Source of the DNA: Deltaproteobacteria bacterium | GTDB taxonomy: Bacteria > Myxococcota_A > Polyangia > JAAYKL01 | NCBI GenBank assembly: GCA_016935665.1 | Contig: JAFGQN010000204.1 | Span: 47,826-111,825 of the forward strand | DNA: 64,000 bases | Direction: 5' to 3' | Shown: in pieces, positions 1 to 9,190 of the stretch | Position numbering within the stretch: the first letter of the stretch is position 1 | Layout of the letters: each line of letters opens with the position of its first letter | The notes under the pieces: generated by a model | What the model was told of the DNA's origin: nothing | Database searches by the model: none | Seen by the model: only the letters and a program-made list of their open reading frames with translations | Position numbers and translations under genes: made by a program

Positions 1-3000
1 CTTTTATTTCCTTTGGCTCAGCGCGATCAGCACAAACCTTATACACTTTGACCAAATCATTGAAGCGAAGTGATGCTCTGCCCACCTCTTCCACAAATCG
101 GAGAATTTCAACACTTTGTGGATTCAACTCAAACGCCTTGAGCGCTACGTCAAACGCCATGCCCGACTCTTGAGCATTTTCGTGCAAAACCCTGGCATGG
201 CGCATCAGGATTTCAATTCTGGCTTCCAATTCTTCCGTTCGTTTGGCCAATACGGCGTACACCGTTGCCAGCCGTTCCCATGCGTTGGCCATCACTGCAA
301 GCCGATCCACGCTATCGAGCATTTCTTCGTTATCCGGATCCAACCCAAACGCACGCAGCACTGCTTCCAGCGCCTGGCCGGGTTCATCGAGCTTCTCCTC
401 AAAAACCGCTGCGATTTTCATCCACCAGCTGACTTTCTCGTCATCTGTGCCCACCTGGGTCATCTTGCCGAAAACATCTATCAGCTCCTTCCACAGCGAC
501 ATGCGGTGTCCGGCCTCTTCCACAGTCTCCATGGCTCCGTCATGTTCCCGCATCTGCTCGAATATCTGCCGATACCATCCCCAGGCCTGCTTGTTGTCTT
601 CCAGTTTTTCTTCGCAGAGTTGCCCCCCCCGAAGCAGGTAGCCGTAACGCACGTCCTCATCTTCACTTCGCTGATATCGGCCGTACATCATCTTTAAAAG
701 TTTATCCCACTCCTCCGCTTCCACGAAAATTTCGTCGAGAGTGTCCAATACCGCTTCATCATTTATATCCATCGCCGCCGCTTTTTCATATGCGGCCATG
801 GCACGATTCAAATCCGAAAGCTCCTTGCGGCTCCAGTTACCCAGTAAAATCTGAAACTGACGCAGTTCTTCTTTGTCCTGAGTGTACCCAATTTGCTGCT
901 CCAGCACTTCAGCAGCTTCCTCAAAGTTCCCTGCTTTGGCCAGCACGTCTCGCAACAGCCCCAAAGTTGGAACATGCGCAGGATTGACATCGGCCTGAAT
1001 GGCTTTCAGTTCTTCAATGGCCTTGTCCTTTTGACCCAGCTTGTCATAGAACATCTTAGCCCGCTGAAACAGCACATCTGATTTTTCAACATGGTCTTCC
1101 AGCAACGGCGCCAGCTGCGACAACACCTGCGTCAGCTCATACCATTCGTCTCTGGATTCGTGCCACTTCGATAATGCACGCAATGCTTCGACATCATCCT
1201 CTATTTTAAGAAGCGCGTGCCAATGACTCACGGCCTCTTCAGGGTTCTTCAGTTCAGAATCAAGGACTTTGGCCAGCTTCCGATACAGTTCCACTTTCTC
1301 AGAATCACTATCTGAACTATCGATTCGCAACTTGAGAATTCGAACGAGTTCGGTCCACTCTCCGGCAGTCTCGTACAATTCAATGGTAGTATCCAATGCC
1401 TCGTCATCCGCGGGATCCACCTCAAGAACCTTATTCCACGCTTTAAGGCTGAGCACACCGTCTTCCATACGCGCAGAAGCGATGGTGGCCACCTTCTTGT
1501 AAGCGGCAACTTTATCTGCTTTATCCTTGGTAACGCGCGCTTTCAGATTGAGGGTTTCCACAAGCCGTTCCCAGTTTTCACTTTCCTCATCAACGGCTTC
1601 CATCGCCTCAATGGCGCCAAGATCACCGGGAAGAAAATCCAGGATACTTTTGGCTTTTTCGTATGCTTCCTCAAAATGTCCCAGGCGTTCCTGCAGCACA
1701 GAAGCGGCGCGAAGAATCAGATTTTTACGATCCACTTTGTCGTGCGCGTTTTTCGCCCGCTTATCCAGCAGAGGCACCAGCCTGTCATACATCTGCTCTC
1801 GCAAATACAGTTCGTCCAACGCTTCAACTGCCGAGTTATCGTCGGGCGCCAGTTCGATGATGTTTTGCAGCGCCTCTGCCGCTTTTTCGGCGTTACTCAA
1901 ACGAATTCGATAAATTTCAGCCAAATGCTGCCACGCAGCCACCTTTTTGGATCTGCTGCTGGTGTTCTCTATTTCTTCTTTATATAGTTCAACCAACTCC
2001 TCCCAGCGTCCGGTTTCTGCCAGAAGGCGCTCAAGGGCATCCCGTGCATCACGAACCTTGGGATCATGTGCCTTGATTTGATACCATGTTTCTATTGCGC
2101 CATTAACATCGTTCAAATTCTCTTCAGCCAGCTTGGCAGCCTGTCGCAACCGCACCGTTTTTACCGCTGGAGGGAAATCGTCGCTACTCACACACTGCAA
2201 CAACAGTTGTCGCAGCGCATGCCAATTTTCGGTCCCTCTATATCGTCGTTCCAGGTAGGTTGTAGCTTTTTGATCGCCTGGCTGGTGATCAATGATCGCG
2301 CGCATGATTTGCTCAGCCAGGTCGTCTTCCCCACTGCGTCTGGCGTTTTCGGCCTCCTGATGCATCTGCGCAATCCATTCGTCCAAATCGATGCCCGTCG
2401 GCGGGACCATGGGAATGCTAACCGCCAGTGCCGGAGGTGGTTCACTGATGGTGGGTGCCGGCCGAGACTCAAAATCTGCGGCGCCGGGCACCATTGAGGG
2501 TGGACCGGACAAAAAGCTTGACGGTGAATCAGGCACTTCGCTGTCAAACAGAGACGCCCCTCCATGGGAGGCTGCTTCTTTCAATTTGGCTATCAGCGCC
2601 CTGTCCTTTTCGTTGGCCACCTGCTCCAGTTTTTCCGCCCAAACGAGTGACTCGTTCATCGAACCCATCCTCAAATAGCTTTTGACGATTCGTCTGATAA
2701 GCGGCGCCTGCTCTTCCAGTGACCCCATGCTGCTGTACGCGGCCTTACACTCGTCGATAAGCGGTTGAAAAGCCCTCAATTCACGTGCGCGCGCGCCGGC
2801 AATAGCCAATGCCTTTTCACTTGTCGGATAGGCGCGAACAGCGAGACATCCAAAGCGAAGTCCGTCGTCGCCACCGGTGTGTTTCGCCCGTTTTGTCAGA
2901 TAATCGGATGCCCATTTATGATCTTTGGCATTGGCTGGTTCCATCCGGGAATCCGCAATTGTGGTGGCCAGCTCCAACTTCACATCGTCGTTATTCTGAT

Positions 3001-3709
3001 CGGCCTTTAACGCTCGCTTCAACGCTGTAACCGCTTGCGTTTTATCCCCCATCTGATTGCCGAGAATATTCGCAAGTTCCCGATACAATAAGATTTTACG
3101 GCCGCTATCCTTTTCGAGACGGGCTTCCAGTTCACAAAGCTTGGCAGCATTCTTAAACTTGCTCAGCCCCAGATAAATCTCCCGCGCGCGAGCCAACGCA
3201 CTGGCGTTGCTTTTATCGAGTTCAATAGCTTTGCGATAGTGAGTCAGTGCTCTCTCGGTATCGCCCAGTCTGTCCTGAAGTATTTCACCAGCTTGAAAAT
3301 GCAGGTCCGATCGAATGGAAACCTGCGTACCGGCGATGTCCGCATTTCCAATGGCATTGAGACGGCCTTCAACAATCGCCAGCGCCGCGGCATAATCCCC
3401 CGCGTCAACATACGCGTTTACCAACCGCGCACCGATACCCGCATGGGCCTGGTCAATATCAAACGCCTGCAGAAGCACCTCTACACCACGGGCCAGATCA
3501 TTCATTTTTTCGATGTAAACAACCCCGGCGCGAAAGAGCAAATCCACGATCTCTGCCTGATCCCCAGTTATCTGAGTACGATACTTCAGCAGCTCCGTCA
3601 AATACTCGTAATCCTGCGCTTTTTCTGCTGCGTGACACACGTTGTTAAACGCCTGCAAATCAGTGGGATCGCGTTCGAAAATCTGTTGATACTTTTCAAG
3701 TTCAGACAT
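1..3709 (-). CDS. Giant TPR-repeat protein, C-terminus beyond the window
   Basis: Reading the minus strand from an ATG at 3709 gives one uninterrupted frame of about 1236 codons that leaves the window at its left edge, so the C-terminus is missing. The start follows a GAGG Shine-Dalgarno at about 7 bases; an in-frame ATG at 3721 is a less likely alternative. The protein consists almost wholly of helical repeats of TPR/HAT type, with recurring patterns such as W..L, Y.KLA.I, A...L and DP...A spaced 34-50 residues. A Pro/Ser-rich linker near residues 365-400 separates an N-terminal repeat block from the main array. No signal peptide or catalytic domain is visible. Such proteins normally act as protein-interaction scaffolds; the partner here is unknown. 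It is transcribed away from the formiminotransferase gene. Confidence 0.85.
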   Translation of the reverse strand, partial: MSELEKYQQIFERDPTDLQAFNNVCHAAEKAQDYEYLTELLKYRTQITGDQAEIVDLLFRAGVVYIEKMNDLARGVEVLLQAFDIDQAHAGIGARLVNAYVDAGDYAAALAIVEGRLNAIGNADIAGTQVSIRSDLHFQAGEILQDRLGDTERALTHYRKAIELDKSNASALARAREIYLGLSKFKNAAKLCELEARLEKDSGRKILLYRELANILGNQMGDKTQAVTALKRALKADQNNDDVKLELATTIADSRMEPANAKDHKWASDYLTKRAKHTGGDDGLRFGCLAVRAYPTSEKALAIAGARARELRAFQPLIDECKAAYSSMGSLEEQAPLIRRIVKSYLRMGSMNESLVWAEKLEQVANEKDRALIAKLKEAASHGGASLFDSEVPDSPSSFLSGPPSMVPGAADFESRPAPTISEPPPALAVSIPMVPPTGIDLDEWIAQMHQEAENARRSGEDDLAEQIMRAIIDHQPGDQKATTYLERRYRGTENWHALRQLLLQCVSSDDFPPAVKTVRLRQAAKLAEENLNDVNGAIETWYQIKAHDPKVRDARDALERLLAETGRWEELVELYKEEIENTSSRSKKVAAWQHLAEIYRIRLSNAEKAAEALQNIIELAPDDNSAVEALDELYLREQMYDRLVPLLDKRAKNAHDKVDRKNLILRAASVLQERLGHFEEAYEKAKSILDFLPGDLGAIEAMEAVDEESENWERLVETLNLKARVTKDKADKVAAYKKVATIASARMEDGVLSLKAWNKVLEVDPADDEALDTTIELYETAGEWTELVRILKLRIDSSDSDSEKVELYRKLAKVLDSELKNPEEAVSHWHALLKIEDDVEALRALSKWHESRDEWYELTQVLSQLAPLLEDHVEKSDVLFQRAKMFYDKLGQKDKAIEELKAIQADVNPAHVPTLGLLRDVLAKAGNFEEAAEVLEQQIGYTQDKEELRQFQILLGNWSRKELSDLNRAMAAYEKAAAMDINDEAVLDTLDEIFVEAEEWDKLLKMMYGRYQRSEDEDVRYGYLLRGGQLCEEKLEDNKQAWGWYRQIFEQMREHDGAMETVEEAGHRMSLWKELIDVFGKMTQVGTDDEKVSWWMKIAAVFEEKLDEPGQALEAVLRAFGLDPDNEEMLDSVDRLAVMANAWERLATVYAVLAKRTEELEARIEILMRHARVLHENAQESGMAFDVALKAFELNPQSVEILRFVEEVGRASLRFNDLVKVYKVCADRAEPKEIK

Positions 3710-3876
3710 GCGAGACCTCATACATGGGAAATGGTTCCCTTTTTTTTGTAAAACCAGTAAATTAGGCAAGGACCTTAGCATGAACGAAAATGTGTATTCA
3801 ACATGGAATTTCATATTTATGAAAATTGGACCTCAAGAATCGCCATCAGATACACAGATACAGACAGGCAAATTCA

Positions 3877-4905
3877 ATGTGCACTGACGATGAAATCACA
3901 ACCTCTCCTCTGGTCGAATGTGTTCCCAACGTAAGTGAGGGAAAAAACAAAAGAAATATTGAATGGATGGCCGATACCATCCAAAATACCGACGGTGTCA
4001 CACTGCTGCATGTGGACAGCAACGCGGACGCAAATCGCACGGTTTACACATTTGCCGGAAACCTTCAGAGCGTTTCGAATGCGGCGTTCGCTCTTTTTGA
4101 AGTAGTGAACAAGACTGTTGATATGCGCACTCAAAAGGGAGCGCATGTGCGCAATGGTGGGATGGACGTTTGTCCCCTGATTCCCGTTGGAAATGTGACC
4201 ACTGAGGAATGCGTGGTCGAAGCGAAGGCGCTGGGGCGTCGAATTGGAGAGATGGGCGTTCCAGTATATCTATACGGTGCTGCGGCGACAAGCAGGCCCA
4301 GGCAGGAACTTTCATGGTTGAGAAAAGGCCAGTATGAGGCCCTTGAAGCAAAACTGCGCCACAGGGAATGGCAACCTGATTTTGGTCCCACAGAATGGAC
4401 GCCGCAGGTGGCGCGTTCCGGAAGCGTCCAAATCGGTGTCCGCCCTTTTTTAATTGCTCTTAATGTCAATCTGAAAACGAAAGATGTCAACGTGGCCAAA
4501 AATATCGCACGAAAAATCCGTTCTAGCGGTTTTGGGGGCCAGAAGGGTGAATTCCCCTGGCTAAAAGCCGATGGATGGTGGATGGCGGGGTACGATTGTG
4601 CTCAGGTCACAATGAACTTCACGAATCACCATGAAACACCGGTTCACATTGTCTATGAGCGAATTCGGGAACTGGCGTGCCAGACCGGCACGGACGTGGA
4701 TGGGGCGGAACTTATCGGCCTGATTCCACTGTCAGCCATTTTAACAGCGGGCTTATATTATGCGGCACAAAGTGGACGAATCGACCAACTCTCCGAAAAG
4801 GAACTCATCGCGCTGGCAATCCATCAACTGGGTCTGCAATCCAGACACTCGTTTGAGCCAACAGAACGAATCTTTGAAAAACGGCTGGATTCATCCCGAA
4901 AGTAG
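3877..4905 (+). CDS. Glutamate formimidoyltransferase (FTCD N-terminal type)
   Basis: The protein (342 aa) is the formiminotransferase half of FTCD without the cyclodeaminase domain. It would move a formimino group from formiminoglutamate to tetrahydrofolate in histidine breakdown or one-carbon metabolism. The N-terminal CVPNVSEG block is diagnostic, and GAHVRNGGMDVCPLIPVGN matches the active-site segment, keeping the catalytic-type His; the usual HPRMG is changed to HVRNG. A TTG further upstream (3826) would add 17 basic residues with no family counterpart, so the ATG at 3877, ten bases after AGG, is preferred. No other hut gene is in the window, so the pathway context is open. It converges on the O-methyltransferase gene with only six bases between the stop codons. 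Confidence 0.88.
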   Translation: MCTDDEITTSPLVECVPNVSEGKNKRNIEWMADTIQNTDGVTLLHVDSNADANRTVYTFAGNLQSVSNAAFALFEVVNKTVDMRTQKGAHVRNGGMDVCPLIPVGNVTTEECVVEAKALGRRIGEMGVPVYLYGAAATSRPRQELSWLRKGQYEALEAKLRHREWQPDFGPTEWTPQVARSGSVQIGVRPFLIALNVNLKTKDVNVAKNIARKIRSSGFGGQKGEFPWLKADGWWMAGYDCAQVTMNFTNHHETPVHIVYERIRELACQTGTDVDGAELIGLIPLSAILTAGLYYAAQSGRIDQLSEKELIALAIHQLGLQSRHSFEPTERIFEKRLDSSRK

Positions 4906-4911
4906 ATGAAA

Positions 4912-5985
4912 TTACTCCGACATCTTTTTTTCAAACTTCATCAGAGTGTGCGCAACACCGATCTCATCTTTTTGAAGGACGCAGTGCAAGCCCACCGATT
5001 CGGCACATTCTCGAATGACTCTTGAATGATACATTTTACTGTTTGCGTTTGCCATCACTGTAAAATACAGCGAAGTATTGTGAAGGCTAAACGCAGAGGC
5101 TTCAAACCGCTGACAGTCCCAGAATGTATCCAGCACACAAATAACACCATCTTCGTGCAATGCATCTTTGGCAGACTCAAATATGGCCGTAATTTCTGTG
5201 GGACTGAAACAACAGAGGAACTGACTCATCCAAATCAAATCCACACCATGCCCCAGACTGGGCCCCTCCAGCATGTTGGCTGGCAAAAAGGTGACGCGTT
5301 CGGCAAAACCGGCGGCGTCGATATTCTGCTTTGCCACATGAAGCTGGCCCGGAAGGTCTACCGCGATGATGTGCACTTCCGGATTATAGGCCAGACATTC
5401 CAGGGACCATTTTCCTGTGTTGGCGCCAATATCCATCAACGTAAGGGGATGATGTTCGAATACCATGGGCAGCAACGCATGAAATGCAATATCGGAATAG
5501 AAATGATCGAACGCAAACCAACTCTCTTTCACTTTGGGAGGCAATGACGCCAGTGCCTCGTATATGGTTTTCCATTCGCCCATCGCCTTCAACCCCAAAG
5601 GCTTCCCTTCCAGCAGTGCCGCCTGCAGGTGAACCATGCCCTGATAGCAAACGTCATTTACAAAATTCATATTGACGCGCGTCATTTCGTCCCGAAGCAA
5701 AAAAGTGCCTACATTGGTCAATCCAAAACGGTCGTTATCAATCAGGTAAACAATCTTTGCACTCAGTCCACTCTCCAGCAGCACCTCCACCGCATATTCC
5801 GACAATCCGGTTTTCTGTGCTATCTCTTTCACCTCCGCCCCGGCGTCACCCACCAGTGCCAGGTGGTCGAGAATTTTCAAATCCACCATTGCTTTGGCGG
5901 TCTGAAACACCATGGGCGCAAACGCAATCTTCTGAGCTTCGTATTTTGCAGTCAGCGCATCCACCGGCGCCTTTTGTTTAAACAT
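4912..5985 (-). CDS. SAM-dependent O-methyltransferase, acetylserotonin O-methyltransferase-like
   Basis: A 357-residue protein with the two-part build of plant-type/antibiotic O-methyltransferases. Residues about 1-110 form a winged-helix dimerisation domain (LTNVGTFLL is the typical wing). A Rossmann methyltransferase domain follows with MDIGANTGKW as SAM motif I and IIAVDLP as the acidic strand-2 end. It should transfer methyl from SAM to a small acceptor, probably a hydroxyl; the substrate cannot be read from sequence. GAGGT lies about seven bases before the ATG. It is isolated and not part of a visible biosynthetic operon, 33 kb from the lipid cluster. Confidence 0.82.
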   Translation of the reverse strand: MFKQKAPVDALTAKYEAQKIAFAPMVFQTAKAMVDLKILDHLALVGDAGAEVKEIAQKTGLSEYAVEVLLESGLSAKIVYLIDNDRFGLTNVGTFLLRDEMTRVNMNFVNDVCYQGMVHLQAALLEGKPLGLKAMGEWKTIYEALASLPPKVKESWFAFDHFYSDIAFHALLPMVFEHHPLTLMDIGANTGKWSLECLAYNPEVHIIAVDLPGQLHVAKQNIDAAGFAERVTFLPANMLEGPSLGHGVDLIWMSQFLCCFSPTEITAIFESAKDALHEDGVICVLDTFWDCQRFEASAFSLHNTSLYFTVMANANSKMYHSRVIRECAESVGLHCVLQKDEIGVAHTLMKFEKKMSE

Positions 5986-6404
5986 ATTTCATACCTCAGA
6001 TGGCAAGCGACAATGCTTCCAGACAGATGTTTTCTCTGCGAGCTCTGCATAGCAGCAATGCACGGCAGCCGCAACGATGAAAGCTTTAATCTCTGGGTTT
6101 ATCACCGGTTTTTCATTGCCAACGCATCGGTGTTCATACAAATTATTTTCCCTGTTGACGATTTTGACCCATGTCTGATATGTTATTCACAGCTCACAAA
6201 TACTTGATGTCAACTGGATTCAGAGGCTCGCTATTCCTGTTGCCTGTTAATAAGATCTTTGTTGTGTTGTTTTGATTGGATTCCAGCTCCTGCATATACC
6301 GATTCCGAAACTTTACGGTCATCTGTGAAACTTTTGACAGAGGCAAAGCCCCAAAATCAATTGTTGTGCAGATTGTACAGCAACAAACAGACAGGAGAAC
6401 AAAA
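5986..6404. other. Divergent intergenic region (419 bp)
   Basis: This region separates the divergent O-methyltransferase and small-protein genes. I see no convincing gene in either direction. It contains one reasonable plus-strand promoter (6155-6184) whose transcript would have a leader of about 210 bases before the small protein. I found no classical riboswitch or terminator-antiterminator pattern by eye. Confidence 0.5.
6155..6184 (+). promoter_or_regulatory. Putative sigma70 promoter of the 6405-6713 gene
   Basis: TTGACG at 6155-6160 and TATGTT at 6179-6184 are separated by 18 bases. The predicted start near 6191 gives a long 5' leader to the ATG at 6405. Match to consensus only; no expression evidence. 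Confidence 0.4.
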
Positions 6405-6713
6405 ATGGCAGTAAAAAATGTTAATGAGTACAATTATCAGTTTCATGGCGGTCCAAACGGATACCAGGGAAATCGATGTATTCTCCGCTTGAACGATGGA
6501 AATACGTCAGTGGCATACGTATATTTCGTCGTCGACGGCAAACCAATTCCGTCTGATACGGAAACCAGCCGGATAAACATGTATATGCCGGAATCTGCGA
6601 TAGACAGTGTCATCGATATGCTACGCAACGAGAAACCGCTTCAGATTTATTACGCTTCTGGCAGTGCTTTTTTCAAGACAGGCGATGAACCTGTGGGCGA
6701 AGAGGAAAGCTGA
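6405..6713 (+). CDS. Small hypothetical protein, 102 aa
   Basis: An unrecognised soluble 102-residue protein. The start is set by a strong AGGAGA seven bases upstream of the ATG at 6405; the frame is open further upstream but without a comparable ribosome site. The body is beta-rich (RCILRLNDGNTSVAYVYFVV), then a predicted helix (SAIDSVIDMLRNEKP), and ends in an acidic tail. No signal peptide, transmembrane segment, Cys cluster or known motif is visible. A poly-A stretch follows the stop on the coding strand. Length and pattern suggest a single compact domain; function unknown. Confidence 0.7.
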   Translation: MAVKNVNEYNYQFHGGPNGYQGNRCILRLNDGNTSVAYVYFVVDGKPIPSDTETSRINMYMPESAIDSVIDMLRNEKPLQIYYASGSAFFKTGDEPVGEEES

Positions 6714-7172
6714 AAAAAAAACATCAAAAAATATGTATGAATCCGGGAATGAATTTGTCCCAAAACGCTTTGGGCCAACAGTTTGACCATGTCAGCGCAC
6801 CTCTGCGATTAAATTGCACAGCCTTTTGTTTTTTTAAGGAAGACCCCATACGGTAATTTGGAGTCGCTACTCCATATCACGCATATCATCAAACGTGATA
6901 AATCCATATTGATGCAACGCAACGTCAAACGCTTGTTGCCATACTCGACCCGGCAAATACTGCATGAAAAAAATGCGGTATTTGCAGAATTTTGGTTATG
7001 ATAATTGCCTCCTCGCCATATCTCGCCAAATATGGGTTGTCACCCGCTGAAATAACAGTCATTATGCGCGCTGTGAAGAAGGCACAATTGGCAAGAATTC
7101 GGGAGTGCAATCAGGGGCTTCCGTGCGTGGCCCAACAGAAACCAACGACGTTCCCAAACGGGGAATCCGTTC
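6714..7172. other. Decayed accessory region (459 bp) before the TnpA-like gene
   Basis: No intact gene is apparent. A minus-strand fragment at 6867-6965 resembles the start of an AbiEi-type antitoxin. A plus-strand frame at 6992-7231 contains a protein-like stretch (SSPYLAKYGLSPAEITVIMR) but has no ribosome site and overlaps the next gene out of frame. The patch looks like debris of accessory genes next to a transposase relative. Confidence 0.45.
6867..6965 (-). pseudogene. Possible remnant of an AbiEi-type antitoxin N-terminus
   Basis: From an ATG at 6965 the minus strand encodes 32 residues before a TAG. The stretch LPGRVWQQAFDVALHQYGFI followed by TFDDMRDM resembles the N-terminal helix-turn-helix of the type IV antitoxin AbiEi family (pattern LPGR....ADVAL.Q.GYIT..D.R). 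Sequence after the stop does not continue the domain, there is no toxin gene beside it, and there is no Shine-Dalgarno, so this looks like a truncated relic. The match is from memory of the family and short; treat it as tentative. Confidence 0.35.
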
Positions 7173-7721
7173 GTGGAAAAGAAAAATCGGACCTGTGTAC
7201 AAATCGAAAAAACATTGAAAGCCAGAAATAAAATTAAAAATGGTACTCCCGCTGTTTCCAAGAAAACCAACAACCCCAGAGTGCCGAATGTTCTGGCTGA
7301 AAGGCTGTCTGTTATTCAGTTCATGAACTCCTTCCCATTACAGTATCGAAAAGCATTGGCGCTTCAGCAGCTGGACAGAAATCCGAATGGCATTTTTTGC
7401 AATCTAAAATTTCACTTCGCGTGGAATGTTAGAGGACGCAGACCACTGTTCAGAAATTGCGAACCGTATCTTGAACATATTCAAAACGCGTTTCTCTCCA
7501 AATTTATATCATCGGTACAGATGGCCCAGCTTCTTTGGATGGCGTCTGATCACATACACGTATATTGCGAATCGGATGGCGAGCAATCGCCTGAAGCTAT
7601 CTCATTCGCACTGAAAACACAACTGCACAGCGTTCTTGCATCTTCAGAACAGATCGAATCAATTGAGAGTTCTGCAAAAGAACTCTGGGATGAGAGTTAT
7701 TTTGTCGAGTCAATTGGATAG
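7173..7721 (+). CDS. IS200/REP-type Y1 transposase-like protein lacking the catalytic-Tyr helix
   Basis: The C-terminal two thirds (from about residue 72) match the IS200/IS605 TnpA or REP-associated tyrosine transposase fold: FHFAWNVRGRRPLFRN (first strand), MASDHIHVYCES (the His-hydrophobic-His metal site), SPEAISFALKTQLHSVL (S...LK...S helix) and LWDESYFVESIG (the lW..gYFv..iG strand). The protein stops right after this strand, before the helix that carries the nucleophilic Tyr in active family members. The first ~70 residues are basic and unlike TnpA. The frame is open from 7077; GTG at 7173 is one possible start without a strong ribosome site. No terminal inverted or palindromic ends were recognised. 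It may be a degraded transposase or a domesticated single-strand-DNA-binding form. Confidence 0.6.
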   Translation: MEKKNRTCVQIEKTLKARNKIKNGTPAVSKKTNNPRVPNVLAERLSVIQFMNSFPLQYRKALALQQLDRNPNGIFCNLKFHFAWNVRGRRPLFRNCEPYLEHIQNAFLSKFISSVQMAQLLWMASDHIHVYCESDGEQSPEAISFALKTQLHSVLASSEQIESIESSAKELWDESYFVESIG

Positions 7722-7748
7722 CACGCCTTTGCGATAAGGAGAATGACC

Positions 7749-9071
7749 ATGGTCGGGTTGCAGCCCTCAAAAAAGACGATAATGGCGAACCTTGAAGCCG
7801 AAATTGAACAGGCATTGGCGCCTGGACATTTTGTGGAATGGCGCGAAGGGTACCCTTTTATTAGCAGGCTTGAACAGGTTGAAGAAACGATCAATGGTCT
7901 TGTGGACGCACTCCCTGATTGTGCGGCGGATTTGTACGAGACGTTTCTCGCGGGTTGTTTTGAAAAGGCTGAGGAGATTGACGATTCAAGTGGTTACCTG
8001 GGCATGTTTATATCTGAACTGTTTAACGGATGGGTGCGAGCCCGGGAAAGCGCTGTGGCCAATCCGGACGAAACTGCGTTGCGACTTTTGAAATGGATGG
8101 ATGATGACCCATATGGCTACACAGATGGTATTGAAAAAAATATCTGTAGCGTTTTTTCAAAAAAGGGACGAAATGCATTTGTTGAGGTTATCAGATCACG
8201 ATTTGAGAAACATGCCAATGCCCCGAAGCCCTTTGTGCGGCAGAAATGGGCCAATGTACTGAAGACGATTTATGCCACATCGAAAAATATATCTTCATAT
8301 GTCGGCGTGTGTGAGGATTCCGAATACCTCACGTCTGATTGCGAAACAATCGCCAGAATTTTTCAGTCACAAAAAAAATATGTGCAGGCTCTGGAATGGG
8401 TAGAAAAAGGGTTGGAGATAGACAGGCAGCCTTCCATTCGACACACCTGGCACAATTTGGAGACACTGCAACGAGAATTACTGACTCGAGTTGGTCGGGG
8501 AGATGAAGCGCTCGACTCCGCGTGGCACAAATTTGAGGCATACCCGTCAGAGTATTCCTACGCTGAGTTGATGAAGTATGTTCCGGCCAAAAAAAGGAAA
8601 AAATGGCATGCGCGAACGCTTGATGTCATTGCCACTGCGGAATTGCGGAGTGCTTTGACACTACTAAGGGTGATGAGCGAGGATGCTCGGATAATTACCC
8701 GTATCCAGGAAGCCAGTGATGCGGAATTGGAATCCATCAGTCACACTGTTATCGAGCCGCTGGCAAACAGATTCAGGGAATCAAATCCTCAGATAGCGGG
8801 AAGGTTGTTTTGTGCAATGGGCATGCGAATCGTCGAAGCGGGTAAAAGCAAGTATTACGACGCCGCGCTTTCCAACTTTGAAGATGCCGGCAATTGCTGG
8901 AAAGCGGCTTGCTGTCCCCAATTGTGGGATGCACTCGTTGACAGAATACGTATCGACCACCGCAGAAAATACAGTTTTTATCCGTATTTTGAAGATATCG
9001 TTGCAGGTAAAAAATTGGACAAGGAGCCGTCTTTTTTGGAACGGGCCAAAAATCGATGGAAAGATTCCTGA
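7749..9071 (+). CDS. DUF6880-like helical-repeat protein, 440 aa
   Basis: A soluble, alpha-helical protein with TPR-like pairs (YVQALEWVEKGLEIDRQ) in the middle and a C-terminal signature ALVDRIRIDHRRKYSFYPYFE that resembles the DUF6880 family, often found with SWIM zinc fingers. No SWIM finger, signal peptide or membrane segment is present. Of two nearby in-frame ATGs, 7749 is seven bases after AAGGAG, while 7743 is only one base after it, so 7749 is the likely start. It is in the same frame as the TnpA-like gene, separated by that gene's single TAG and 27 bases, and both are probably co-transcribed. Function unknown; the family assignment is by motif only. Confidence 0.72.
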   Translation: MVGLQPSKKTIMANLEAEIEQALAPGHFVEWREGYPFISRLEQVEETINGLVDALPDCAADLYETFLAGCFEKAEEIDDSSGYLGMFISELFNGWVRARESAVANPDETALRLLKWMDDDPYGYTDGIEKNICSVFSKKGRNAFVEVIRSRFEKHANAPKPFVRQKWANVLKTIYATSKNISSYVGVCEDSEYLTSDCETIARIFQSQKKYVQALEWVEKGLEIDRQPSIRHTWHNLETLQRELLTRVGRGDEALDSAWHKFEAYPSEYSYAELMKYVPAKKRKKWHARTLDVIATAELRSALTLLRVMSEDARIITRIQEASDAELESISHTVIEPLANRFRESNPQIAGRLFCAMGMRIVEAGKSKYYDAALSNFEDAGNCWKAACCPQLWDALVDRIRIDHRRKYSFYPYFEDIVAGKKLDKEPSFLERAKNRWKDS

Positions 9072-9190
9072 ATATGACGTCATTGCCCGTCTTTCGTTTT
9101 TTGATATGTCAATTGACAATGACCACCTGATTCCTAAACCGGGGGTCGACGCCAATGTTCCATCTTTTGTGGAACGAGCTGAAAAGGTTT

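Noticed and set aside
243..2678. Several plus-strand frames of 60-143 codons
   Set aside because: All lie opposite the continuous minus-strand TPR frame, with Ser/Arg-rich, non-protein-like products.
6992..7231. A 79-codon plus-strand frame before the TnpA-like gene
   Set aside because: No ribosome site, overlaps the next gene out of frame, and no family match.
7719..7748. TAG readthrough joining the TnpA-like and DUF6880-like frames
   Set aside because: The second gene has its own well-spaced AAGGAG, and the intervening residues do not supply the missing catalytic-Tyr helix.
9155..9180. Inverted repeat GTTCCA/TGGAAC between the DUF6880-like gene and tkt as a terminator
   Set aside because: The stem is only six pairs and no T-run follows on either strand.
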